NCBI GenBank assembly: GCA_963734435.1
Contig: CAVTHA010000005.1
Span: 131,595-195,594, forward strand
Reading direction: 5' to 3'
DNA: 64,000 nucleotides
From: Bog-756 sp963734435
GTDB lineage: Bacteria > Actinomycetota > Acidimicrobiia > Acidimicrobiales > RAAP-2
Shown: positions 28,177 to 38,056 of the stretch, in pieces
Layout of the letters: each line of letters begins with the position of its first letter
How positions within the stretch are numbered: the stretch's first letter is position 1
Translations under genes and position numbers: made by a program
Notes under the pieces: model-generated
Told to the model about the DNA's origin: nothing
Database searches by the model: none
The model's input: only the letters and a program-made list of their open reading frames with translations

Positions 28177-29324
28177 TCAAGGTCTGGCTTCGACGGCCTG
28201 GCCGTAGACCCTCAAGACGTCATTTGCGCAGTCGTCCCAGGTGCGGAACTCGGAGGCTGAGGCCCCTGGCCCGGCGGCCACGCGCCCGAGAACGGCGGCC
28301 AGTACAGCGGGGGGGGAGTCGAGGGGAACTGTGGTGACGATCCCTCCTTGGGCCAACTCCGTCAGTCCCGACGTAGCAGCCACGACGACCTTCCTCCCGA
28401 GGGCAAGCGCTTCCAGCAGGGCGACAGGGTGCGCCTCGTATTCGCTGAGCAATGCGACCACATCGCTCGAGCGGATGAGAGTACCCAACCCCATCCGATC
28501 CGTCGAGTCGAATGCAGTGAATGTCACGGCGTCTTCGACACCGAGGCGAACGGCGAGACGGCGAAGCTGTCGCTCATAGGTCCCTCGGCCGATTATGGCC
28601 AAGTGCGCGCCCGGTGCCGTAGTGAGGAGGGCTGGCATCGCGGCGATGAGCCGGTGGTGACCCTTGTAGCGTTCCAGACGTCCGACTGAGCAGATGAGTG
28701 GAGAGCCCGACGCCTCGGGCTCTCTGTCATCAAAGGGAAGGGGTTCGGCACCATTCCGGATCAGGCGAATGATCTCCGGGTCCACCCTGAGGCGGCGAGC
28801 GAACAACTCAACCTCGTAGGTGCACACCGCGATGAGTGCCTGCGATCGACGGAGAAGTGGTCGGAGTGCCGACCATTGAGCCCCCGTATGGTTCTACGCA
28901 GCCGGCTGGAATGGCCTCCGGTGTGGAACGTGACGACGGTCGGGATTCTGGCCCGCTGAGCGACCGCCAGCGCCATGGGGGGCACAAGTGTGTGCACCCC
29001 CTGCACGTGCACGAGTTCGTAGCCCCCCTGGGTCACCTCACGGGCGAGCCCCGGCGAAGCGTACAGGTCGGTCGAGCGTGGTCGGGCGGGGAATCGGCGG
29101 ACGACGAGCTCGCCGCGTTGCTCCACGGGGGGAAGCCGCCCACTCACATCAGTGGTGAGCACCGTGACGTCGACCCCTCGGCGAGCGATTCTTTGCGCCA
29201 CCTCGCTCACGTGCACCTCGGTGCCACCGAGTTGCGGCGCAAAGCGGGACGCGACCATGGCGACCCGTAGCGAGTCGACCGACTGACCGCTCGCTCGGGT
29301 CGGACAGCCGGTTTTCAGGCTCAT
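28177..29324 (-). CDS. Glycosyltransferase family 4 (one frameshift)
   Basis: GT-B retaining glycosyltransferase, about 382 aa. The N-terminal acceptor domain begins LRVAMVASRFAPQLGGTEVH, with VHVQGVHTLVPPMAL and VVTFHTGGHSS. The C-terminal donor domain has SVGRLERYKGHHRLIAAMP and a SEYEAHPVALLEALALG segment in place of the classic EGxPxxxxEAxA. The frame changes near 28880 in a GGGGG run (one G apparently missing). Its ATG overlaps the stop of the deacetylase upstream (ATGA), so the two are coupled. Probably part of the island's polymer assembly. Confidence 0.83.
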
Positions 29325-30268
29325 CCGAGTCTCCAGCGCTGCAACTGGGCTCGAAATCGCGCCCGTCCCCAGTCCATCACCAGGCGTCGCGGGAGACGGT
29401 ATCGGTCGGTTGACGGATCGACGTTGCCGGGGAGAGTTGTACACGCCGAGTCGAATCCAGCCAACCGCACCGCGTCGACAGTTCTGTCGTCGAAATCATC
29501 GCGGCGACCGAATGGATATGCGAAATGGGAGACCCTTCGGTCGAGCAACTGTTCGAGCTCCTTCTTGGAAGCAGAGATGGTCTGCAGCTGCTCTTGGTCT
29601 GAACGATCCTGTAGTCGGACGTGATCCACCGTGTGCGCACCGATCGTGACCAAGTCGGCGGCACCGAGACGGAGGAGCTCGTCATGGGTGAGAGGGAGGG
29701 CGTCAGGAGGAGCGGTCGAAGTCACCGACCATTGCTCTGACGCGGCGTCAAGGGCGCACTCGATCTGATGGACGGGAAGAGGCAGTAGGTGGCTGCGGAT
29801 TGCCCGGAAGTCCGCATGAAGATCACCCGTCCCAAGCGGGATCTTCCGGGTGCTCCCACCGACCTGGATGGAAAACTCACTCGGTCCTTTCGGACGAGAC
29901 CGGAGCAGAGCACCGAGACGATCCCACCAGAATCCCTGTCTATCCCCAAGCATGCCGGTTGTGACAAAGACGGTGATCGGTATTCCTTTTTCTTTGACGA
30001 TCGGCAGCGCAACATTCAAGTTGTCGCTGTATCCGTCATCGAAGGTCACGACCACTCTCGGGTGGCGCGATGGCCTCGACAGGTCGGAAAGGGATGAGGG
30101 TTCTCGCCACCGGGCGATTTCTTCAAGATGGGCAGCAAAATGTCTAGGCTGCACGCAGAGATGGGATAGATCCTCCACATCGTCCGCGATTCGGTGATAA
30201 CAGAGAATGAGCGTCAGGTTTCGCTGGGTTGCGACGCGCACCAGGGCATTGTGACGTGCTATCCCCAT
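29321..30268 (-). CDS. Polysaccharide deacetylase family protein (NodB-like)
   Basis: Metal-dependent N- or O-deacetylase, 315 aa. VVVTFDDGYSDN is motif 1 with the catalytic Asp and metal Asp; IGAHTVDHVRL is motif 2 with the metal-binding His residues; VSHFAYPFGRRDDF is motif 3. ILCYHRIADD near the N-terminus is typical. No clear signal peptide, so it may act on lipid-linked precursors in the cytosol, though the first 20 residues are ambiguous. It is coupled to a GT4 glycosyltransferase by a 4-bp overlap. It probably removes acetyl groups from amino sugars of the polymer. Confidence 0.9.
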   Translation of the reverse strand: MGIARHNALVRVATQRNLTLILCYHRIADDVEDLSHLCVQPRHFAAHLEEIARWREPSSLSDLSRPSRHPRVVVTFDDGYSDNLNVALPIVKEKGIPITVFVTTGMLGDRQGFWWDRLGALLRSRPKGPSEFSIQVGGSTRKIPLGTGDLHADFRAIRSHLLPLPVHQIECALDAASEQWSVTSTAPPDALPLTHDELLRLGAADLVTIGAHTVDHVRLQDRSDQEQLQTISASKKELEQLLDRRVSHFAYPFGRRDDFDDRTVDAVRLAGFDSACTTLPGNVDPSTDRYRLPRRLVMDWGRARFRAQLQRWRLG

Positions 30269-30457
30269 TGCGATGCCCGAGAGTCGGTGCTGGGCCGGTT
30301 GACGAGATGTGAGTTAGGCGGAACAATCCAGCCGCGCCGCCTCCCGAACTGATTTGCACCTCGGAATGTCAGGCAGCATCTCTCAACTCCAACCTGCGTT
30401 GCCGCCTTCATGTGGTCATGATCGCACCCGGTAGACCCTGATGCCACACGGGTTGCG

Positions 30458-31450
30458 CTATCGCTTTGTCGAGCTCTGTCCTCGACGGGATTCGGCTGGA
30501 CCTGCAGCCAATTCCGGACAACCTTGAAAGGCGTCCCACATCGAGGCGCAGAGTTGGTCGATCTTCGGACTGAGCGCTCCCATCGAGGCTGCTCCTCCCC
30601 GTGATCTCACCCTGGGAACGGTCGACCGCACCGGGAGCGCCACCCCGATATGACTCGAAAGAGAGCGGACCACATCCTCAGGACTATCGCAGACTCGCTC
30701 GTAGCGCAGGATCCGAATCCGCTCATCCTCGGACAGACGTTGATCAAAGTAGAGCTGGTTTCGAGTCCACCAGAACAGGGCGGCGGCGTCGAGCGGCTCA
30801 AGCCCGTCTCGAAGGAGCTCTACGACCCGCTCCCGGGTCTCATCGGTGGCACCTCTGCAGCGCCAGTTCATAGAGTCTCCGGCAAGGAACGGCTCCAGGT
30901 CGCGGTGGGCGTTTCCCAGACCGAAGCGCCGCAGGTTGGACTGCGACACGTCAAGGTAATGACGCAGCATCCAAATCCCATTGGCACGGCCAGCAGTGTC
31001 AAGGAGCTCGGCGGCACGGTAGCTCTCGACGAGAGGCTTGACCGCGACCACCTCAAATGGGAGAGCCCGAATACGCCGAAACACGATACTGCCCTCTTGC
31101 CAGGCGGTCTCATTGGGGTCGTCGCCGACGAGGCGGCGATCATGCTCCTCCATTATCAGGACCCGCCAGGATCTGTCGAGAAGGGTCTGCTGCACCATTG
31201 TGGTACCCGATCGTTGGCACCCGAAGATGAAGACGACAGAGCGCCGGTCCCGCGGCGTGCGGGCGACGGAGCGGACGAGGAACTTGGTCTTCGACCGAAT
31301 CCTCCGATTGATCAGTCGCTCATCGTCTCGCCTGTCGGAACCCCCAAACCGACCTGCGGACAGCTCTTCGGTCGACAGTTCGGGTTGGCCTACCTGGGAC
31401 GACCCGATAGCCCTTTTGGCCGAGGCCTGCAAACGCCGAATGAACCCCAT
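30458..31450 (-). CDS. Sulfotransferase family protein
   Basis: PAPS-dependent sulfotransferase, 330 aa. VVFIFGCQRSGTTMVQQTLL is the 5'-phosphosulfate loop with Arg, Ser, Gly and Thr in place, and WMLRHYLDVSQSNLRRFGLG corresponds to the 3'-phosphate-binding Arg/Ser segment. The first 60 residues are basic and probably flexible. GAGGGGG precedes the ATG, and TACTCT 18 bp upstream of it could be a -10 element. In a glycosyltransferase cluster it implies transfer of sulfate to a sugar. Bacterial members also sulfate lipids, so the acceptor is open. Confidence 0.85.
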   Translation of the reverse strand: MGFIRRLQASAKRAIGSSQVGQPELSTEELSAGRFGGSDRRDDERLINRRIRSKTKFLVRSVARTPRDRRSVVFIFGCQRSGTTMVQQTLLDRSWRVLIMEEHDRRLVGDDPNETAWQEGSIVFRRIRALPFEVVAVKPLVESYRAAELLDTAGRANGIWMLRHYLDVSQSNLRRFGLGNAHRDLEPFLAGDSMNWRCRGATDETRERVVELLRDGLEPLDAAALFWWTRNQLYFDQRLSEDERIRILRYERVCDSPEDVVRSLSSHIGVALPVRSTVPRVRSRGGAASMGALSPKIDQLCASMWDAFQGCPELAAGPAESRRGQSSTKR

Positions 31451-31664
31451 AACCCCCTCGACATTAGAGTATCAAACTGATAAAGAGCCTCTGAATCGGT
31501 GAGCTTTGCTTTGTCACATCCTGAATCTCGGTTGATTGGCGGGCCCAACCTGGCAAATGGGTTGTTGCTGGCCACGGTGGACGTGGGACGACATCATCAC
31601 ATTTGACGACATCATCAGTCGGGCCGGCGCGGGTGGACTGCTGCAGTCCGAAATCACTGCTGCG

Positions 31665-34075
31665 TCACCCGCGATCCGGACGAGACGAATCGCCTCGACG
31701 TCGATTGCGTCGGCTCAGGGCAAAACCGGCAATGAGGAAGGCGATTCCGACAGCACTATGCGCCCGCTCCTCGCGACGCGAGGCGGGTCGGATGTCGACA
31801 GGCTGTGGAGATCCGTCATGGCTTGGGATTGCGCCGGATGGTGGGGCTGTCCGGGTACCGGCGAGGATGATCAGCAGCAAGAGTGCCAGGCTCCCGAGGC
31901 CGACAACGGTCGGCGGTACCGGGGTGGGAACCACAGCCGTAGCTAGAACCATCCCCGCCACCATGGTGCCGACGATCCACCTGACAAAGACTCGGTCGGT
32001 GATTCGCTGCCGACCTCGACGCCGCCGGATGCGAACAAACCCGACGATTGCCACCGCGATGGCCGCGGCCAGGACAGCCGGATCTGTCCCCGTTGCTCCG
32101 GTGCCAGGTCCGATTGATGGTATGGGTGAAACACCCAATAAGCGAGACACGTCGTAGACCTGAATGGGACCGTTGTCGTAGACGCGATCGATACCAGGTA
32201 CCGAGTCGAATTGCTCAGTTCGGCGGCAGTGAGGCGGGTGCCGGGTTTGGCCTCCCCCGTCTCGAAGTAGGTCCCGAACAGTGGTAACGATGAGGCCAGC
32301 CGACGGTCAACCACGATGTACCGGATGCGATCCTGGCGGATGAGGCTGAGGTCAGAGTGGTCGAACTGACTGCTAAAGAAGAGCGGCCCCGGATTGACGA
32401 GACCGCTGATGCTCGTGACGAAGTTCAGGTCGGCGAAGTCGGCCAGCAGCGCTCCGTTCTGCCGGTCGGCTGCGACGTTCGCTCCGGCAGCCATGTGAGC
32501 CGAGGCCCATTGGGCCACCGCAAGGGAAGGAGCGCTGAAGGAACGCTGATTGGCTGCGACCAAATACGGACCCGGCACATAGGTGATGTCAGGTCCGGAG
32601 CCAAAAATCATGCTCCCCAGGAAGCACACAGTAGCGATCAAGATGGTTACGGCGCACTCCAGAAGAGTCCGTTTCTTGGATAGGCGGATGGCGAGCCAGC
32701 CGCCGATCACGATGGCCATGCCGAAGAATATGAACGTGGTGGTCCGCTCTCCCACCTGGGAGCTCCCGGTTGAGAGGCTGCCCAACATGGCAAATGGATA
32801 GGCGGCGGCTACCGTCACCGGTAAGAATCGAAGCGCGCCGCCTAGGGCCGTACGCTTCCGGATTACGGCGAGCACGGACGGGCAGAGGAGCAGGCAGAAG
32901 GAGGCTGCGGCGGCCAACATGACCACGATCTCCCAGAACGAGGAGCCGCCCTGGCTCGAGTCAGTGTGGAACAGCGGTCGACTGTTGTGGTGGTGCCCAA
33001 TTGCGGAGCTGAAACCATTGGAGGCGTCGCTGAAGATAGGCCCCAGGTACGAGACGAGGTGGCTTCCCACGAATGCGCTCCATCCCAAGACGAGGACAAT
33101 GCTCGCCGCGGCGGCAAGTCCGATCGATCTGGCCTCCTTTGGGCGTCCATCCATCCACAGCCCCACCGCCCAGACGACCAGGAGGCCGGCCGTGAGCAAC
33201 GCGGTGAGGTGGTGCGTGACCACCAGAGCGGCCATGCTGGCCAGAGCGAGTAGGAAGTCGCGGTGAGTATGGACGGAGGCCCGCCGGCTCGCCGCGGCGG
33301 GCGACGCGGGCCGGTCGGGAACGAGCGTTGAGGTGGCTACCGAGGCCCGCGCGTCAAGCGAAGACAGCAGAAAGTGAACCGTCGCAACGGCAAACGCCAG
33401 CGCCAAGGGACCGTAGTCCCAGGAGGCGAAGGTGTAGAACGATGGATTTGCCACGTAGACAAGCACGCCGACCCCGGCCGCACGCGTCGAACGGCACACC
33501 CGTTCGACGACGAGGAACACGCACAGAACCAGCACCACCCGCTGCGCCAGCACCACGAGCAGCTGGGCGAGCACTACCGGCAATCCCGTCATCCATTTGA
33601 CGGCGACCGTCAGCAATTCCAGTCCCGGATAGTAAGGGCTGACCGGAAGGATGCTGTTGTGGACCAGGAGAGTCCTGCTACCCAGGTAACGGTCCAGGGT
33701 GGCACCATGGATCAGCTCATCGAACCAGTCGAAGATCAGCGGACTGCGTATGTAGTAGGAGGCAAGCAGCCCGACCCCGAGGACCAACGACACAGCCACC
33801 CGCTCGGATCTGGCAGCGGTAGCGCTGGTGAGGCGCCATGCGCACGGCGCGAAGATCGTGACAAGCCCGGCAAAGAACATCGGGAGCGCCGGCGCCTGGT
33901 GGCCGGTCCGGGCCAGTGCGTCCCCAAACCCTGTCACGAACAGTCCGACGCCGACGAGGGCGACGACGGTGCCCAGTCGCGAAGGGCTCGATGTGGCAAA
34001 GGACAAGGGGCTGTCGGGCACGTCCCGAACAAGAAGTGGCGCGGCTTTTACGTCGAGCTGATCCACCGGACGCAC
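31665..34075 (-). CDS. Large multi-pass membrane protein, GT-C-like or polymerase-like (one frameshift)
   Basis: About 800 aa when joined, with roughly 12 transmembrane helices, a long extracytoplasmic part and two or three helices at the C-terminus. FDWFDELIHGATLDRYLG after the third helix resembles the acidic first-loop motif of GT-C transferases, which use lipid-linked sugar donors. VTHHLTALLTAGLLVVWAVG and PFAMLGSLSTGSSQVGERTT are further landmarks. The soluble stretch around SLIRQDRIRYIVVDRRLASS resembles the periplasmic part of such proteins. The frame changes near 32210 (AGCAATTCG, one A apparently missing), after which FDSVPGIDRVYDNGPIQVYD continues the domain. It could be a transferase or a Wzy-like polymerase; no family could be fixed by eye. 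Confidence 0.7.
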
Positions 34076-34310
34076 CCTAGAGCGCAGCTCTCCGGTCCAT
34101 CACGCCCCCATACCGTCGTGCCGTGAACCCGTCCCCAACAGTGACGGTGAAGTGTATCTTGCTGGACCCCCCGGCAACCTCCGGTTGGGAGGGCGCTTGC
34201 ATGGGAGTGATGCTACGGCGGGGCCGCCAATCAAGGGTTCGAAGATTGCCTGCACGCCAGACATGGTTGCTGGAGCCCCGATCAGTCCCAATCCAAGTTC
34301 AAGGGTACGG

Positions 34311-35555
34311 CTAGGGCTTCCCGCCGGGGTTGCCGGCCACGGGGATGACGTCTCGAACCGCCTCTCGGTAGACGCTTTCGACTTGGCTGGCAATGGCCGA
34401 GGCCGTGTAGGCGCGGACCCGCTCGAGCCCGTTCCGTCCCATGGCCATCGCCATGGCCGGATCCTCGATCATGGAGGTCAGCGCCCGGGCCAGAGCAACA
34501 ACGTCACCTGGTGGAACCAGAGTTCCCGTCACGCCGTCTTCGACCAGATCGACGATCCCACCGCTTGACGAGGCGACAACAGGGCGGCCAGCAGCCATTG
34601 CCTCGAGTACGACGGTCGGACAGGCGTCAAGCACGATTGACGGGACGATGACCACACGTGCCGCTCGCAGGAGTTCGACCACGGCATCGGGTCGGGTCAG
34701 ACCCAGGAGCTCGACGCCGGGTGGCCGATCCACAGGGGCGTCGGGTTGTACCGTTCCGGCGAGAACGAGCGGCGGCGCGTGCGGGATTTGCCGGTATGCG
34801 GCGAAAAGCACACCGACCCCTTTGTCCATGGTTACGTCTCCCACAAATGCCATCGGTCCGTCGGGACGGTCAACACTCACAAGCGAGGCGGGATCAACCA
34901 AAATGCCGTCGGGCACGAAATTCGGGATCACCTCGTAGCGTACGGATCTCGTCAAGTTGGTACGAGCGGCGACAACGGGACTCACCGGAACGAAGGTGGT
35001 CACGCCCTTCTTCCGAGCGTGGCGCCCGGCTAGGTTGGCCAACGCCACGCCGGGACCGATGACTGGCCCGTACATCGCTGAGGAACAACGGACGCAGGCA
35101 AGCGGCGAGGGTCCGGCGCAAACGCGTTCACCCCTCATCATTCGCTTCGTAGCGCACACGTGGCTGTAGTCGTGCAAGGTGAGAACCACGGGAGTGCGGG
35201 TGTGACGGGCGGGTCCGATGAGAGAGTTCACAATCCAGTCATGGGCGTGCACCACGTCGAACCGGCGACTGCCGAGCAAGCGAATTATCCCCGCTCGCAG
35301 CTCGGGGTCGGGTAGCGGCGGTGCATGGGGGCGATTCGGAGCTTCATAGACACGGGGAACGCGCTGAGAAGTCGTACGGAGTCGGTGAACCACAACTGGG
35401 CCGTCCCTCGTTGTCCCGTGGTCGCCACTCGTGGCGATGGTGACCAACTCAACCTCATGGCCGCGGGCGGCAAGTGCGTGCGCCAAGTCTCGTACATGGC
35501 GCTCCTGTCCGCCTCCACCCGGGGGGTAAAACTGGGTGAGCATCAAAACGCGCAT
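34311..35555 (-). CDS. Glycosyltransferase family 4
   Basis: GT-B glycosyltransferase, 414 aa, complete. MRVLMLTQFYPPGGGGQERH is the glycine-rich N-terminal loop, and VVHAHDWIVNSLIG and VLTLHDYSHVCATKR complete the acceptor domain. FVGDVTMDKGVGVLFAAYRQ begins the donor domain, and IVPSIVLDACPTVVLEAMAA with the Glu pair binds the nucleotide sugar. The frame is open to 35618, but homology starts at ATG 35555. Transcribed leftward like most of the island. Confidence 0.9.
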   Translation of the reverse strand: MRVLMLTQFYPPGGGGQERHVRDLAHALAARGHEVELVTIATSGDHGTTRDGPVVVHRLRTTSQRVPRVYEAPNRPHAPPLPDPELRAGIIRLLGSRRFDVVHAHDWIVNSLIGPARHTRTPVVLTLHDYSHVCATKRMMRGERVCAGPSPLACVRCSSAMYGPVIGPGVALANLAGRHARKKGVTTFVPVSPVVAARTNLTRSVRYEVIPNFVPDGILVDPASLVSVDRPDGPMAFVGDVTMDKGVGVLFAAYRQIPHAPPLVLAGTVQPDAPVDRPPGVELLGLTRPDAVVELLRAARVVIVPSIVLDACPTVVLEAMAAGRPVVASSSGGIVDLVEDGVTGTLVPPGDVVALARALTSMIEDPAMAMAMGRNGLERVRAYTASAIASQVESVYREAVRDVIPVAGNPGGKP

Positions 35556-35710
35556 TGAGCCAGTAACGCTACTGCAGCTGGTTGGAACCCAACCCACCCG
35601 ACACCTCGGTGCCAGCATCGCTCCGCCGCCCCGACCAGGCTGAAAGGACCTTTACGAATGGCACGATTAGGCTCCCGCGGGAGTGCTGTAGGACACTGTG
35701 AGGCCGACTG

Positions 35711-36118
35711 ATGTCAGCGTCGAACACCCGGACTCCGGAGCTAGCGACAGTGGGTGAAGTACCGACACAGGCTGGTCGTTCGCGCTCTCAGATTCTGCTC
35801 GGATGCATCGGACTGGTCCTTCTCGCCACCGGGGCCCTGCTGGCAACCGTAACGGCCCGAAAGGAGTGGAACCCTCCCCTCGAACTGTCTGTCATCCAGG
35901 GACAGGTCAGCCAACCGGTCGCCAACGTGAATTGGGGCTCAACGGGTCCGATGGTGGCGCAGCTCGAGGTTGTTGCCGAGGGCAAGGTCCTCTGGTCATC
36001 GCCGCTCTCACGCAACGCTGTCGTGCAGAGCATCATCCTCCCGACCGGCCTCCTCGGTGCCGGGTCCCGCGTGCTTCTCGTGTCGAAGGGTCATACCCTG
36101 CGCCGGGTCGACGGCTGA
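35711..36118 (+). CDS. Small membrane-anchored hypothetical protein
   Basis: 135 aa, not recognised. One hydrophobic helix (about residues 28-48: ILLGCIGLVLLATGALLATV) is followed by about 85 residues that look like a beta-rich extracytoplasmic domain (VNWGSTGPMVAQLEVVAEGK). It lies between a leftward GT4 gene and a rightward GH16 gene, 135 bp before the latter, and may be co-transcribed with it. A Shine-Dalgarno-like GAGG is present seven bases before the ATG. Confidence 0.6.
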   Translation: MSASNTRTPELATVGEVPTQAGRSRSQILLGCIGLVLLATGALLATVTARKEWNPPLELSVIQGQVSQPVANVNWGSTGPMVAQLEVVAEGKVLWSSPLSRNAVVQSIILPTGLLGAGSRVLLVSKGHTLRRVDG

Positions 36119-36253
36119 TGAGCCCGGGATGTCGCACATCTCTCATCGTGCGTGCACGGAGCATCGCGTGAGTCTCGAGCCTCTGTCAGCCTGCAAGCGT
36201 CGGCGCCGCTCGAGTGTGGGAGTCATTCGTGAAGATCTTTCCCGGGCGAGCGT

Positions 36254-37165
36254 ATGAAGCGTTGGATGCGGTTCCTGCAGAAACGCCGAGTTGTGGTTGT
36301 TGGCCTAGCGGTCCTGATCGGCATCCTTGTCCTGGAGCCGTCGGCCATCCCGACGGTCAATTCAACGCCGAGCCCGAGGCTGCTCTTCTCCGACAAGTTT
36401 GACGGATCATCGCTCAATAGATCGAAGTGGAACACCTACATTACGAGCCGTCAGGCGAATGGTCACCCTTGGACTGATCCGCGGCCTGCAAAAGTTGGAA
36501 ACGGCGTCCGGAACGGGTGCAGTTATGGGGCTGAGTATTTTCTCCCCAGTCAGGTGGGCGTCGACAACGGGCTCAACCTGACGGCATCGCGGATGTCCAC
36601 GTCGGGTTGGTGCAACCAGACGGCCTCCGTGGCTTCGTTCGGGTGGCGGTCAGGTGTGGTGTCCACGTACAACCATTTCCAATTCAACGGTGGCTACGTG
36701 TCGATAACCATGAAGGCTGCGCCGGGGGACGGGATGTGGCCAGGATTGTGGATGCTGCCCGGCCCAGGTGGAACTCATGGGGACGACTATGAGATCGACC
36801 TGCAAGAAGGTGGCTTCGCTCCACCGAACCCCGCAGGTGAGACATATGCCTGGAATCTGCACCGGGGTTCGAACACGTGGGGTGGCAGCATCAAAACGGG
36901 CGTTGATCTCAGCGCCGACTATCACACCTACGGCCTGGATTGGATCTCGGGCCAGTCGCTTACCTGGTATCTGGATGGTAAGAGGATGGCGAAGCTGACG
37001 AGCGCGCAGGCAAGCATTCCGGATGAGCCGATGGAGCTCATCATGGATCTGGCTGTGGCAAATACGAGTGCGTCGGGTTGGCACCAACCGTACGACTCGA
37101 CGACCCCGTCGCCGTCCGCAATGCACGTGTCGAATGTGCAGGTCTGGTCGGCACCGCCTTCGTGA
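36254..37165 (+). CDS. GH16-family glycoside hydrolase, secreted
   Basis: Endo-acting glycanase of family 16, 303 aa. A basic start and hydrophobic core (VVVVGLAVLIGILVL) give a signal peptide or anchor. LFSDKFDGSSLNRSKWNTYI opens the jelly roll. The catalytic site is DYEIDLQEGG, matching ExDxxE with both Glu. WPGLWMLPGP and YHTYGLDWISGQSLTWYLDG are the typical flanking strands. Unlike the GH16 at 21.3 kb it has no repeat domain, and the two share only family-level similarity. It may cleave the polymer made by the island or a host or algal glucan. Confidence 0.9.
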   Translation: MKRWMRFLQKRRVVVVGLAVLIGILVLEPSAIPTVNSTPSPRLLFSDKFDGSSLNRSKWNTYITSRQANGHPWTDPRPAKVGNGVRNGCSYGAEYFLPSQVGVDNGLNLTASRMSTSGWCNQTASVASFGWRSGVVSTYNHFQFNGGYVSITMKAAPGDGMWPGLWMLPGPGGTHGDDYEIDLQEGGFAPPNPAGETYAWNLHRGSNTWGGSIKTGVDLSADYHTYGLDWISGQSLTWYLDGKRMAKLTSAQASIPDEPMELIMDLAVANTSASGWHQPYDSTTPSPSAMHVSNVQVWSAPPS

Positions 37166-37248
37166 TCTCTACCCGATGGTTCGATTGATGGACCACCTCC
37201 CGCTGGACGCCTCGAGCGCAATCATGGCTGACCACCGGCCGATGGCGC

Positions 37249-37488
37249 CTAGCCCGGCCGGCGATCTCCGCCGTCCGTCTGTCGCCGGGCCCCGGTGTCT
37301 TGCCGGGGAGGCCGACCGGCGCGCAGCTCGCCGATGCATTCGGTGCAGAGACGACCGTATGCCCGGCCCGTGCCAAAGGACTTCCGGTCGGCCGCTGAGA
37401 CCCTCGACACCGGCCCTCTCCACCCACACCGGTGGCAGGCACCTTGGAACTCCTTGGAAGACACCTTGCTGTCATTGCCGTCGCTCAT
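37249..37488 (-). CDS. Small zinc-ribbon-like protein
   Basis: 79 aa, function unknown. CHRCGWRG and CTEC near residues 18 and 49 give two CxxC pairs that could bind one zinc. The C-terminal 25 residues are Arg/Gly/Asp-rich and look disordered. GGGAG lies nine bases before the ATG. No close family name is recalled. Confidence 0.6.
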   Translation of the reverse strand: MSDGNDSKVSSKEFQGACHRCGWRGPVSRVSAADRKSFGTGRAYGRLCTECIGELRAGRPPRQDTGARRQTDGGDRRPG

Positions 37489-38056
37489 GGCGATTGGTCT
37501 CCCAACGAGTCGAACGTTGCCCGCATCCCTGACATCGGTCGAATGTGAAGAACCCTTGACGACAATGATGACATCGCCCAGCCCGAGGTTGGTGGCAATC
37601 CTCGGGGAGGAGATGCCCTGATCAGCCCGCCGGTCGTGCCGGCCGGGATTATTCGAGGCTGCCGCGGCGGGCGGGGTGGGTCGAAGCAGACGGTCCCCAT
37701 CCCGGACCCACCAGGACCCGAGCCCATGGCGGCGGTCCCGTTTCTTGGTGGTCGGAAGGCGAACGGCACTCCCTATCCAATATTGACGAGGCCGGCCGTC
37801 GAAGACCACCAGCGGAATCAGGATCTCACTGTAGGCGCGACGGCCGCCACCGAGAATGAACTCCGGCGCGGTTAGGGATTGCCGAGGAGGTCGGGAGGAC
37901 CAGGGACCAAAAGGCGGGAGGCGCAGGGACCGGTGCAGGACCGGAAGGTGGCTGACTATTGTCTGCCGTGGCGTCCTGTCTCTTGTCTTGTGGGTGCCAT
38001 TGATCGCAAGGGCGACCCGGCGTCGGCGGGGATCGAGCGAAGGGGAACAGATCGTC
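37489..38056. other. Intergenic stretch with a possible minus-strand gene remnant
   Basis: The minus-strand frame ahead of the zinc-ribbon gene stays open, with protein-like stretches such as YSEILIPLVVFDGRPRQYWI and TNLGLGDVIIVV (about 37500-37860), but has no good start and no clear family. The second stretch faintly resembles the end of a bacterial PH domain. It could be a decayed or frameshifted gene. The rest holds the leader of the rightward GT2 gene. Confidence 0.35.
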
